Shown here in pieces: positions 17,410 through 26,099 of a stretch of DNA of 64,000 bases. The notes under the pieces were generated by a model. It did not search any database, was not told where the DNA came from, and worked only from the letters and a program-made list of their open reading frames with translations. The position numbers and the translations under genes were made by a program. Location: the NCBI RefSeq assembly GCF_025421775.1, contig NZ_JAOEFX010000003.1:248001-312000 (forward strand). Reading direction: 5' to 3'. This DNA is from Paenarthrobacter aurescens (lineage in GTDB: Bacteria > Actinomycetota > Actinomycetes > Actinomycetales > Micrococcaceae). The stretch's first letter is position 1. The number at the start of each line of letters is the position of its first letter.

Positions 17410-18333
17410 GTGCCAGAAAACCAATCCGCTGATATCCCCACGCCATCCACCTTTGATGATCTTGGGGAGTTCCTGTCCGCTGAAGAGGTTCCCGCGGGGC
17501 TGATTGAGATCCAGTATCAAGGCTTGCCGCTCGAGATACTGAACATCCCCGCCGACTCGGATACTACGCTCGTTTGTTTCCATGGTGCGGCCGAAAAGGA
17601 CGTCCGACTCCCTTGGTTCCTCGGGCAAGGTGTGACGGCTGGACTGCCAGTCAACCGGGTCTTTATCTCCGATCCAAGCCTCCGTAAATCTTCGGAATTC
17701 AACCTCGCTTGGTACGCGGGGTCCAGCGAGCAACCTGACCTGCAAGCGACGCTGGCAGACGTTGTCCGACGTATCATCCGGGAAACCGGAGGGTACAACG
17801 TAGTGTTCTTCGGTAGCTCTGCCGGCGGATACGCCAGCCTTGCTGTGTCGCGCTTTTTCCCTACTTCGCTGGCGCTCGCGGTCAATCCTCAGACCTCGAT
17901 ATCCCGCTTCTACCCCGGGGCGGTGGAGCGCTACATGACTTACGCGTGGGATATGGAAGGCAAAGACATGTCCGAGTTGCCTGCGAGTGTGGCTCATGAC
18001 TTGATTCCGGCCTACTCGGCCAGTTTCAGCCATACGGTTGCACTTATTCAGAACGCCAAGGATTGGTTTCATGTCCAGAAGCATCAGCTCCCCTTTGTGG
18101 ACGCCGTTGGTGGCTCTGAGAACTTGTACATGCTGATGGACCGCTGGGGACCTGACACTGGGGACGGCCATATCCCACCACCAAAAGAGCTGCTAAGGGC
18201 ATGTTTTGAAGCCTTGGCGACGTGCGGGGGAGACTGGCCGACAGGACTCGCGGAGTGTGGCTTTCAAGCCGAAACCACACGCAGGGATGTGAAGCGCCGG
18301 GTATTGGATACCGCTCCAGGGCCCGCCGAGTAG
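17410..18333 (+). CDS. Alpha/beta-hydrolase-like protein of unknown function
   Basis: 307 residues. The pattern TTLVCFHGAAEK (oxyanion-loop HG) is followed by VVFFGSSAGGYASLAVSRFF, a G-x-S-x-G-G nucleophile elbow, and GDGHIPPPKELL late in the protein, a plausible catalytic His. This order fits a serine alpha/beta hydrolase. There is no signal peptide or membrane helix. Related cytoplasmic proteins are sometimes found with surface-glycan genes, but nothing here proves a substrate. GTG 17410 is chosen from the -10 spacing. It lies 58 bp after the MFS gene with its own promoter. Confidence 0.65.
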   Translation: MPENQSADIPTPSTFDDLGEFLSAEEVPAGLIEIQYQGLPLEILNIPADSDTTLVCFHGAAEKDVRLPWFLGQGVTAGLPVNRVFISDPSLRKSSEFNLAWYAGSSEQPDLQATLADVVRRIIRETGGYNVVFFGSSAGGYASLAVSRFFPTSLALAVNPQTSISRFYPGAVERYMTYAWDMEGKDMSELPASVAHDLIPAYSASFSHTVALIQNAKDWFHVQKHQLPFVDAVGGSENLYMLMDRWGPDTGDGHIPPPKELLRACFEALATCGGDWPTGLAECGFQAETTRRDVKRRVLDTAPGPAE

Positions 18334-18395
18334 GATAACGCCCGCGCGCATAAGCAACCGAAAAAGGGTGTATCTCTGCCTCCCCCGCGTCGCAC

Positions 18396-18436
18396 TCACA
18401 GGAAATTCGCAGGAAACTCCAGAGAGTGGCTAAACT
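18396..18436 (+). promoter_or_regulatory. Promoter with OmpR/PhoB-type direct repeat upstream of the first SLH protease
   Basis: TCACAGG (18396-18402), four bases, TCGCAGG (18407-18413), then 17 bases and the -10 box TAAACT (18431-18436). The 7-4-7 direct repeat (11-bp period) occupies the -35 position, the layout of activator sites for PhoP/MtrA-like response regulators. The same arrangement is present before the second protease. Confidence 0.6.
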
Positions 18437-18504
18437 CATGCTGGCCGTAGACTCGCGGCCATTTTTCCGCGCTCTTGGGGGCGTTTGAGCAGAGGGCGCT
18501 GTCT

Positions 18505-21324
18505 ATGCAGAACCGACGGAGAGCCAGCGTGCGCTCTCAACTATTCCTTGTGGGCGTCATCGCGATGGTTGGAGCCGGTCTGCCGGCCCTTCCCGCTGCG
18601 GCAGCTGATGAACCTACGCCACCAACGCCAAAGGCAGCAGCCGGGCCCGCAGCTACCACTGCAGGAACTGCCGTACCGACGGACCAGTTCATTGTGAAGT
18701 TCAAGGAACGAGCCGGCATCCAGTCTGCAGACAGGCAGTCCTCGCTCAACCGGGTGGCCGGTGCTGCAGGCGTATCAGTGGAGAACCTGCGGGCCACAGC
18801 ATCCGGTGCAGACGTTGTTAAAGCCGACAGAAAGCTGGGAGCTGACGAAGCCAACGAGTTTGTGGCCGCCCTGGCTGCGGACCCCAACGTGGAGTACGCC
18901 GAACCGGACGTGATCATGCGGGTTCAGGAAGTCAGACCCAACGATACGTACTTCGGCATTCAATGGGGCCTGGGTGATTCCTACGCTGGGGGCATTCACA
19001 CGCCGACAGCCTGGGATATCAATCAGGGTGAGGGCAGTGTGGTTGCTGTCGTTGACAGTGGCATTCTCAGCCACACAGACCTCAATGCCAACGTCCTTCC
19101 GGGCTATGACATGATCGGCGATCCCGCTGTTTCCCGGGACGGGGACGGCAGGGACTCGAACCCCCGGGACGAGGGCGACGCCACAACCGCAGGACAGTGC
19201 GCGGCCGGGGAGCCGGCCGAGCGGTCGTCATGGCACGGAACGCACGTTGCAGGCATTATTGCTGCCGTAGCCGGCAATGGAAAAGGCATTGCGGGCGTAG
19301 CGCCCAAAGCCAAGGTGGTGCCCGTACGCAGCATAGGCACATGTGGCGGATACCTCTCCGACATCGCTGAAGGGATTGCTTGGGCAGCGGGAGGAACAGT
19401 GAACGGCATCCCGGATAACCAGAACCCGGCCAGGGTCATCAATGTCAGTATTGGCGCCCAGGGTACGTGCCCCAGAGCTTTCCAAAACGCAGTGGACTTC
19501 GCCACGGAACTGGGAGCCTCCGTAGTGGTTTCGGCCGGCAATCAGAACGTGGACGCCTCACTGGTGAGTCCTGCCAACTGCCGCGGCGTCGTTGCCGTAG
19601 GAGCCAGCACCAAGGCCAATCGCAAGGCGTACTACTCAAACTTTGGCGCGGCCGTGGACCTCATGGCGCCAGGCGGCGACATGAGCGTTGACGTGTTTGA
19701 CGGGATTGTCTCCACACTCAACAACGGCACCGACCGTGCCACCACAGAGGATTACTATCTCAAAGCCGGAACATCCATGGCAGCGCCCCACGTAGCTGGT
19801 GTGGCCGCGATGATGTTGTCGATACTCCCCGCCATGACACCGGCAGATGTGGAACAGAAGCTGAAGGGCACCGCAGGGCCGCTTACTTGCGTCGACTGCG
19901 GTAACGGCCTTCTCAATGCGGACCGGGCATTGCGGGACATCCAGGCGGAGGCCGCCCCCATCGTGGCTGGCACACCGACCATTTATGGGGAGCTGTCAGT
20001 AGGCAACCCGATCTGGGGAGATCCCGGATCCTGGGGTATAGCAGCCGCGACTAATTGGGAACTCCAGTGGCACCGCAATGGTGTCGCCATTCCCGAGGCA
20101 ACCGGCTATGAGTACTTGCTCGTACCGGAAGATCTGGGTGCCGCGCTCACCTTCACAGTGAAGGCCAGCAAGAAGTTTGTCCCCGCGGTCTCGGCCACTT
20201 CGGCTCCCACTGCTGCAATTAAGCCCGGGACCCTGTCCTCGAGCGTTCCCACGATCAAGGGTTCAACCTACGTTGGGAATGTGTTGACGGTGGACCCAGG
20301 CAACTGGGGACCTGAGCCGGTGTCACTGTCCTACCAGTGGTACAGGTCAGGAAGCATGATCCAGGGTGCTACGGGGACCAGCTATTCAGTCGTGGATGCA
20401 GATGCTGCCAAGCCCTTGACGGTGCAGGTGACCGGAGCAAAGCAGGGTTACACCAACTCGTTCAAAACCAGTGCTGCTACTCAACCCGTGGTGACCGCTG
20501 ACAAGGCAGTGACCCCGGCTGCAGTTGTCTTCGCGGACGCTCTCAACGTGGCTGACGACAAGTACACCATTCCCCAGTCCCTCGGCACTGAATACCAGGT
20601 CGGAGGCAGTACGGTCCCCGCGGGAACCTACCCCGCACGGGGGCAGACAAGGGTAACGGCCAAGATCAAGGACGGTTACGTGTCGGCCAACGGCGCCGTG
20701 ACCGAATGGGCGGCTTACTTCAGCTTTAAGGGCGCGGCGTTTACGGCTCCGGCGGTATCACCCTTCAAGGATGTGCTGACCAAGCAGCAGTTCTACAAGG
20801 AAATGGCGTGGATGGCGGACCGGAAGATCTCCACGGGTTGGGTAGAAGCGGACAAATCCGTGACGTACCGGCCGCTGGCGCCCATCAACCGCGACGCAAT
20901 GGCGGCATTCCTCTACCGGATGGCTGGATCACCCGCATACACGCCTCCGGCCAAGTCGCCATTCAAGGACGTGACAACCACCCAGCAGTTCTACAAGGAA
21001 ATGTCTTGGTTGGCACAAACAGGCATCTCGTCCGGATGGACAGAATCGGATGGTTCCCGGACCTACCGACCCTTGACTCCGATTAACCGTGATGCCATGG
21101 CCGCCTTCCTGTACCGGCTGGCGAACCAACCCGACTACGCTGCGCCACCAGTGTCACCCTTCCAGGACGTTCAGACCTACCAGCTGTTCTACAAGGAGAT
21201 GGCCTGGTTGTCGGAAATGAAAATCTCCTCCGGCTGGACGGACGCATACGGGGGCCGCACCTATCAGCCTTTGTCGCCCATCAACCGCGATGCCATGGCC
21301 GCCTTCCTCTACAGGATGCCGTAG
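18505..21324 (+). CDS. Secreted subtilisin-like (S8) serine protease with C-terminal SLH repeats, copy 1
   Basis: 939 residues. The start at ATG 18505 is preferred over an in-frame TTG 30 bp upstream because AGAGGG precedes it and the paralog aligns there. Signal peptide to ~residue 35 (LFLVGVIAMVGAGLPALPAA). An inhibitor_I9-like prodomain begins DQFIVKFKERAGIQSAD. The S8 catalytic triad is Asp184 (VVDSGI), His244 (HGTHVAG) and Ser424 (GTSMAAPHVAG), all intact. Next come two Ig-like ~90-residue units (YQWYRSG) and, from ~residue 750, three SLH repeats ending NRDAMAAFLYR that should bind secondary wall polymer. It is predicted to be an extracellular wall-tethered protease. It is followed by a terminator and a paralog of the same length. 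Confidence 0.92.
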   Translation: MQNRRRASVRSQLFLVGVIAMVGAGLPALPAAAADEPTPPTPKAAAGPAATTAGTAVPTDQFIVKFKERAGIQSADRQSSLNRVAGAAGVSVENLRATASGADVVKADRKLGADEANEFVAALAADPNVEYAEPDVIMRVQEVRPNDTYFGIQWGLGDSYAGGIHTPTAWDINQGEGSVVAVVDSGILSHTDLNANVLPGYDMIGDPAVSRDGDGRDSNPRDEGDATTAGQCAAGEPAERSSWHGTHVAGIIAAVAGNGKGIAGVAPKAKVVPVRSIGTCGGYLSDIAEGIAWAAGGTVNGIPDNQNPARVINVSIGAQGTCPRAFQNAVDFATELGASVVVSAGNQNVDASLVSPANCRGVVAVGASTKANRKAYYSNFGAAVDLMAPGGDMSVDVFDGIVSTLNNGTDRATTEDYYLKAGTSMAAPHVAGVAAMMLSILPAMTPADVEQKLKGTAGPLTCVDCGNGLLNADRALRDIQAEAAPIVAGTPTIYGELSVGNPIWGDPGSWGIAAATNWELQWHRNGVAIPEATGYEYLLVPEDLGAALTFTVKASKKFVPAVSATSAPTAAIKPGTLSSSVPTIKGSTYVGNVLTVDPGNWGPEPVSLSYQWYRSGSMIQGATGTSYSVVDADAAKPLTVQVTGAKQGYTNSFKTSAATQPVVTADKAVTPAAVVFADALNVADDKYTIPQSLGTEYQVGGSTVPAGTYPARGQTRVTAKIKDGYVSANGAVTEWAAYFSFKGAAFTAPAVSPFKDVLTKQQFYKEMAWMADRKISTGWVEADKSVTYRPLAPINRDAMAAFLYRMAGSPAYTPPAKSPFKDVTTTQQFYKEMSWLAQTGISSGWTESDGSRTYRPLTPINRDAMAAFLYRLANQPDYAAPPVSPFQDVQTYQLFYKEMAWLSEMKISSGWTDAYGGRTYQPLSPINRDAMAAFLYRMP

Positions 21325-21347
21325 CACTGCCAGGGCACATATCAACC

Positions 21348-21379
21348 GGGGCCGGTTGCAGACTTTCTGCGGCCGGCCC
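21348..21379 (+). terminator. GC-rich hairpin between the two SLH protease genes
   Basis: The left arm from 21348 (GGGGCCGGTTGCAGA) pairs with TCTGCGGCCGGCCC, with one bulged G and two G-T pairs. It starts 24 bp past the copy 1 stop. Confidence 0.55.
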
Positions 21380-21408
21380 ACGGCTTTAACGAGCAGCTGG
21401 GTCACCAC

Positions 21409-21449
21409 TCACAGGTAATTCGCAGGAATCTCAACTCACTGGCTAAACT
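21409..21449 (+). promoter_or_regulatory. Promoter with OmpR/PhoB-type direct repeat upstream of the second SLH protease
   Basis: TCACAGG (21409-21415), four bases, TCGCAGG (21420-21426), 17 bases, then TAAACT (21444-21449). Both half-sites and the 17-bp gap are the same as before copy 1, although much of the flanking DNA has diverged. Downstream leader blocks (GCGGCCATTTTT, GCGCTCTT, GGGGGCGTTT) are also shared. Confidence 0.6.
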
Positions 21450-21521
21450 CAGTCTGGCTGCGCATCGCGGCCATTTTTCAGCGCTCTTTGGGGGGCGTTT
21501 TGAGTAAAAGGGCGAAAGTAC

Positions 21522-24341
21522 ATGCGTAACCAACGGAAAGCCGTGGTTAGTTCTCGTTTAATCCTTCTAAGCGTTGTAGCTATGGTGGGCACAGCTCTGC
21601 CCGCCTTGCCGGCCTCCGCAGACGACACTCCTCGGCCGGCTCCCAGCGCGGCACCGTTGACGGATGCTGTCACCGCGGCGCCAGCGCCTACCGATCAGTT
21701 CATCGTTAAGTTCAACGAGCGTGCAGGAATTCAATCTGCTGATCGCCGCAATTCCTTGGACCGTATCGCCGATGACCTGGGCGGACAGGTTGAAAGTGTT
21801 CGAACCACGGCCGCGGGCGAGCAGGTCATCAAGGCTGACCGGAAGCTGACTGCTGACGAAGTTGATGACGTCATTGAAACCCTGGACGCGGATCCCAGCG
21901 TGGAGTACGCCGAACCAGACGTCATCATGAGGCCATTCGCCAACGCGCCGGACGACACCTACTACGACATGCAGTGGGCACTCGGCGACGGGACCGCTGG
22001 AATCGACGTCCTTGGTGCCTGGGACTACAGCGAAGGTGAAGGCAGTGTAGTTGCTGTCATTGATAGCGGCATCCTCAAGCACACCGATCTCGATGCCAAC
22101 ATCCTTCCGGGTTACGACATGATCGCGGACCTCGACACTTCCCGTGACGGCGATGGCCGGGACTCAAACCCCCAGGACGAAGGTGACACAACCTTTGACG
22201 GCCAATGTGCTGCGGGGGAGCCAGGGACAAAGTCCTCATGGCACGGAACGCACGTCGCAGGCATCATCGCCGCTGTTGCTGACAACGCGAAGGGCGTTGC
22301 CGGCGTCGCGCCCAAAGCGAAGGTAGTCCCTATCCGGGCCATTGGAACATGCGGCGGATACACCTCTGACATTGCGGACGGCATCCGATGGGCTGTCGGT
22401 GGAACCGTGACCGGTGTGCCGGCGAACGCCAACCCCGCCCGGGTAGTCAACTTGAGCCTGGGCGGAAGAGCCTCGTGCTCCACTACCTACCAGAACGCTG
22501 TGAACTTTGCCCGCAGCAAGGGAGCGGTAGTGGTTGCTGCCGCCGGCAACGAGAATGTGGACGCCGCCCAGGTCAGCCCGGCTAACTGCCAAAACGTGAT
22601 CACCGTAGCCGCCAGCACCCGAACGCATGCCAAAGCCGATTACTCGAACTTCGGATCCGTGGATCTCTATGCTCCCGGTGGGGAGATGAGCAAGGCAGCG
22701 GTAGATGGCATCGTGTCCACGCTGAACAACGGAACGGACCGACCCGGCACCGAGGATTATTACCTCAAAGAAGGCACATCCATGGCCGCTCCGCACGTCG
22801 CGGGCGTCGCTGCCCTCATGCTGGCGCGGATGCCGGCCTCCACCCCCGCAGATATTGAACGACGACTCATCAAGACCGCCCAAGACCTCGGATGCACCTA
22901 CTTCAGCTGCCGGGTGAACGTGGTTGACGCCAGATTGGCTCTGAGGGAAACCGCGTGGGATGCAACTCCTTTGGTTGCTGTCCCTCCCATCATCAGTGGT
23001 GATCCGAGGGTGGGCTCGGCCTTGTATGCGCTCCCAGGCAACTGGGGACCCGACGCTTCTGACGTTGTCCGCTGGGGGTACCAGTGGTATCGGGACGGCG
23101 TACCCATTGCAGACGCTTGGAGCGCTTCCTACACATTGGTCCCGGAAGACCTGAACGCCGGCATGACGGTGAAAGTCTCGGCAAGCAAAATCCACTTTGA
23201 CGAAGTATCTGCGACCTCGGCGCCCACGGCCAAAGTGGGACCGGGGACCATAAGTGCCAGTGTTCCCGTCATCGATGGTCCCGCCTACGTGGGAAGCGTG
23301 CTGAAAGCACAGGCAGGGACGTGGGAGCCGGCTCCGGTTGAGTTAACCTACCAATGGAGCCGTGCCGATAACCCGATCGAAGGTGCCACCGCCGCCGACT
23401 ACGAGGTAACGGAAGCAGACGCGGGCAAGCCGCTGCGGGTAACCGTGTCCGGGACCAAGACTGCCTACGCGCCGGCGTCGACCACCAGCGCCCCGACCAT
23501 CAACGTGCTTGGCGCCGACAAGGCGGCGACACCCGCACCAGTGGTTTTCAAGGATGAGTCCTACATGGGGGACGACACGTACACCATTCCCGAGTCCACG
23601 GGCGTGGAGTATCAGCTGGGCGGAAAAACCGTTGCGGCGGGTACCTACCCGGCCAGAGGGCAGGTGAAGGTTTCGGCCATAGCTAAGTCCGGGTACCTCC
23701 TGAAGGCAGGCGCCACAGCCGCGTGGTCGGCGTACTTCAGCACCAAGGGACCTGATTTCACCGCACCCACCACGTCGCCTTTCAAGGATGTGCTGACTTC
23801 CCAGCAGTTCTACAAGGAGATGTCCTGGTTGGCTGACCGGAAGATTTCCACGGGCTGGGTTGAGGCGGACAAATCAGTGACTTACCGGCCTGTGACACCC
23901 ATCAACCGTGATGCCATGGCCGCTTTCCTCTATCGCATGGCGGGCTCGCCGGATTACACGCCTCCGGCAAAGTCCCCGTTCAAGGACGTGCTGACCACCC
24001 AGCAGTTCTACAAGGAGATGTCCTGGCTTGCTGACACGGGCATTTCGTCCGGTTGGACGGAAAGTGACGGTTCACGCACCTACAAGCCGCTGACGCCGAT
24101 CAACCGCGATGCCATGGCGGCGTTCCTCTACCGCCTGGCCAACAGCCCGGACTTCGAGGCTCCTGCGACGTCGCCGTTCCAGGACGTGTACACCTATCAG
24201 CAGTTCTACAAAGAGATGGCGTGGATGGCCGACAAGAAGATCTCCTCGGGCTGGCTGGAGGCTGACGGCTTCTACACCTACCGGGCTTTGTCTCCCATCA
24301 ACCGCGACGCGATGGCAGCCTTCCTCTACCGCATGCCATAA
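21522..24341 (+). CDS. Secreted subtilisin-like (S8) serine protease with C-terminal SLH repeats, copy 2
   Basis: 939 residues, the same length and architecture as copy 1. Signal peptide (LILLSVVAMVGTALPALPASA), prodomain (DQFIVKFNERAGIQSAD), S8 domain with Asp181 (VIDSGI), His241 (HGTHVAG) and Ser420 (GTSMAAPHVAG), two Ig-like units (YQWYRDG, YQWSRAD) and three SLH repeats (SPFKDV ... NRDAMAAFLYR). AAAGGG precedes the ATG. The catalytic and SLH parts are the most alike between copies, while the Ig-like region has drifted. A 12-bp perfect hairpin follows. The pair arose by tandem duplication and has been kept intact, which suggests different substrates or dosage need. Roles in nutrition or surface-protein processing are inferred. 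Confidence 0.92.
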   Translation: MRNQRKAVVSSRLILLSVVAMVGTALPALPASADDTPRPAPSAAPLTDAVTAAPAPTDQFIVKFNERAGIQSADRRNSLDRIADDLGGQVESVRTTAAGEQVIKADRKLTADEVDDVIETLDADPSVEYAEPDVIMRPFANAPDDTYYDMQWALGDGTAGIDVLGAWDYSEGEGSVVAVIDSGILKHTDLDANILPGYDMIADLDTSRDGDGRDSNPQDEGDTTFDGQCAAGEPGTKSSWHGTHVAGIIAAVADNAKGVAGVAPKAKVVPIRAIGTCGGYTSDIADGIRWAVGGTVTGVPANANPARVVNLSLGGRASCSTTYQNAVNFARSKGAVVVAAAGNENVDAAQVSPANCQNVITVAASTRTHAKADYSNFGSVDLYAPGGEMSKAAVDGIVSTLNNGTDRPGTEDYYLKEGTSMAAPHVAGVAALMLARMPASTPADIERRLIKTAQDLGCTYFSCRVNVVDARLALRETAWDATPLVAVPPIISGDPRVGSALYALPGNWGPDASDVVRWGYQWYRDGVPIADAWSASYTLVPEDLNAGMTVKVSASKIHFDEVSATSAPTAKVGPGTISASVPVIDGPAYVGSVLKAQAGTWEPAPVELTYQWSRADNPIEGATAADYEVTEADAGKPLRVTVSGTKTAYAPASTTSAPTINVLGADKAATPAPVVFKDESYMGDDTYTIPESTGVEYQLGGKTVAAGTYPARGQVKVSAIAKSGYLLKAGATAAWSAYFSTKGPDFTAPTTSPFKDVLTSQQFYKEMSWLADRKISTGWVEADKSVTYRPVTPINRDAMAAFLYRMAGSPDYTPPAKSPFKDVLTTQQFYKEMSWLADTGISSGWTESDGSRTYKPLTPINRDAMAAFLYRLANSPDFEAPATSPFQDVYTYQQFYKEMAWMADKKISSGWLEADGFYTYRALSPINRDAMAAFLYRMP

Positions 24342-24381
24342 GGCTTTGGGAGCTGCTGCTTCCTGACCCTGTTTGGACCAC

Positions 24382-24425
24382 GAACGGCCGCAGAGCAACT
24401 CGATCAGGTTGTCCTGCGGCCGTTC
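24382..24425. terminator. Bidirectional hairpin between the SLH protease and the aminopeptidase
   Basis: GAACGGCCGCAG (24382-24393) and CTGCGGCCGTTC (24414-24425) are perfectly complementary, with extra CAAC/GTTG pairing inside. It lies between convergent genes. Confidence 0.7.
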
Positions 24426-24446
24426 TGCCTTCACTGATCTGTACTG

Positions 24447-25988
24447 CTAGCGGACTGCGTGGTTGCCCTTGAACTCAAGCTTCAGGTTGCCCGAGCCCTT
24501 CGCGGTGCCGTTCACCGCGGACAGGGTTTCCGCGAAGACCAGCGTGGAGTGGGCAATCGCGTCGGCCATCTGTTCCAGGACCGCTGCATCGATGTTGTCG
24601 ATGTCATCGCAGGCTTGGTGGTAGCAGGGATCGTAGGCAACGCCTGCCGTGCCGCCGTAGACTGCCGCCTGCTCCGCCGTCTTGATCTCTTCGGCGCCGG
24701 TGAACAGGCCTCCTGCGGGAATACCGTTTTCGATGAATCCGAAGTAATCGGAGCGCCCATCGAACTCTGTGGGCTCTGTGGCCAGGCCCTGCGAGGCGAA
24801 GTAGTCAAGGAAGACCTTCTCGATCGCGGCCGAACCATTGGGCCCAGCGGTTCCGAGCGGTTTGCCATCACCGTCGTAGACGAACCGGACCGGGTTGGGA
24901 GAGGCCACCATGTCGAAGTTGAGATTGAGGGCATGGCCCTTCACGTCACTCTTGCTCAGCTGGGAGACGTAGTAGTCCGAGCCGATCAGGCCGTCCTCCT
25001 CACCGCTCCACCACGCGAACCGGACGCGGTTTTCCGGAGAAATACCGAGAGCCGCGAACTGCAGGGCGGTTTCAAGGATGGCTGCGGAGCCGGAACCGTT
25101 GTCGTTGATGCCCGGGCCTTCGGCTACGGAGTCAAGATGCGCGCCCACTACCACCGTGCGGTCTGCACGTCCCGCAGTATCCGCCAGGACGTTGAAGGTT
25201 TCAATCGGTTGGGTATCGCCCTCCACCTCGATGCGAACAGTGGCTCCAGGGAGGCCGGCCAGCTCCTCGCCCACGGCAAAGCTTGCGCCAACGGTCGGTA
25301 CGGTCACTGCTGGGTTGTCGGCGGTGGGGGCTCCGAGGGTTCCGTCCACCCTGGCCAGCCTGTCATCGGCGTCACCCTGGTTGAAGATGATCACACCCGC
25401 TGCGCCGGCAGCCTGAGCGTTCACGGCCTTGGTGTTGAAGGGGCAGGTGCCGCGCTGGATGAGCGCGATGTTGCCTGCCACGAAGCCGGTGAAGTCGGCA
25501 GCCTCACAGCCACTCGTTGAGGCCCGGTCGCCGGTGAGGTTGATATCCACCGGCGTCACAGTGGCCGAGACGTCACCGAAACCGGAGTAGGACATCGCGC
25601 CGAAATCGTCTTCGGTGTACGTTCGCGGCGTTGGCGTGAGCCGCTCGAAGGCTTCACTGGCCAGGTTGAACTTGAGGTACTCGAAGTACTGGCGTTGGGT
25701 GACGAAGCCTGCGGCTTCAAGCTGGTTCTCGATATACTCCGCGGATGCCACGTGACCCGTGGTGCCGGCTGATCGGGTGCCGCCGTTGGCATCTGCGATC
25801 GCTTGGAGTTCTTCGAGGTGGTCGATGATGGCGCCCGCGGTCACTGCATCGCGGAGGGCCTGGGTGTCCGTCGCCTTCGCAGCCAGGGCGGGTGGCGTTA
25901 TTGCAACGGCAAGAATGGCGACTGTTGCCACTCCTGCCGCGAGAGCAGAGGTTCGGTTTCCAATGCGTGGTTTGTGCTTTGTATGCAT
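24447..25988 (-). CDS. Secreted M28-family aminopeptidase with PA domain
   Basis: 513 residues from ATG 25988. The upstream ATG 25997 abuts AGGGAG with no spacing, so the second ATG, 9 nt from it, fits better. Signal peptide: KHKPRIGNR, then ALAAGVATVAILAVAITPPALAA. A protease-associated (PA) insert (NIALIQRGTCPFNTKAVNA) precedes the M28 metal sites: VVVGAHLDSVAEGPGINDNG (His, Asp), WWSGEEDGLIGS (catalytic Glu and metal Glu), FDMVAS, and YHQACDD (metal His). The closest type is the Streptomyces griseus aminopeptidase. It releases N-terminal residues from peptides outside the cell and may act downstream of the neighbouring SLH proteases. The operon is single-gene with a shared terminator. Confidence 0.92.
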   Translation of the reverse strand: MHTKHKPRIGNRTSALAAGVATVAILAVAITPPALAAKATDTQALRDAVTAGAIIDHLEELQAIADANGGTRSAGTTGHVASAEYIENQLEAAGFVTQRQYFEYLKFNLASEAFERLTPTPRTYTEDDFGAMSYSGFGDVSATVTPVDINLTGDRASTSGCEAADFTGFVAGNIALIQRGTCPFNTKAVNAQAAGAAGVIIFNQGDADDRLARVDGTLGAPTADNPAVTVPTVGASFAVGEELAGLPGATVRIEVEGDTQPIETFNVLADTAGRADRTVVVGAHLDSVAEGPGINDNGSGSAAILETALQFAALGISPENRVRFAWWSGEEDGLIGSDYYVSQLSKSDVKGHALNLNFDMVASPNPVRFVYDGDGKPLGTAGPNGSAAIEKVFLDYFASQGLATEPTEFDGRSDYFGFIENGIPAGGLFTGAEEIKTAEQAAVYGGTAGVAYDPCYHQACDDIDNIDAAVLEQMADAIAHSTLVFAETLSAVNGTAKGSGNLKLEFKGNHAVR

Positions 25989-26099
25989 CTCATGCATCTC
26001 CCTGTGGGGACCCGGTAATTGGGTGGCCGGGTGCGGTAGCGCAGAATCTACCCTGCAGGAGTCCGCTGGTGAAGCCTTGCTTTTTTGAGTGGCTCAGGT

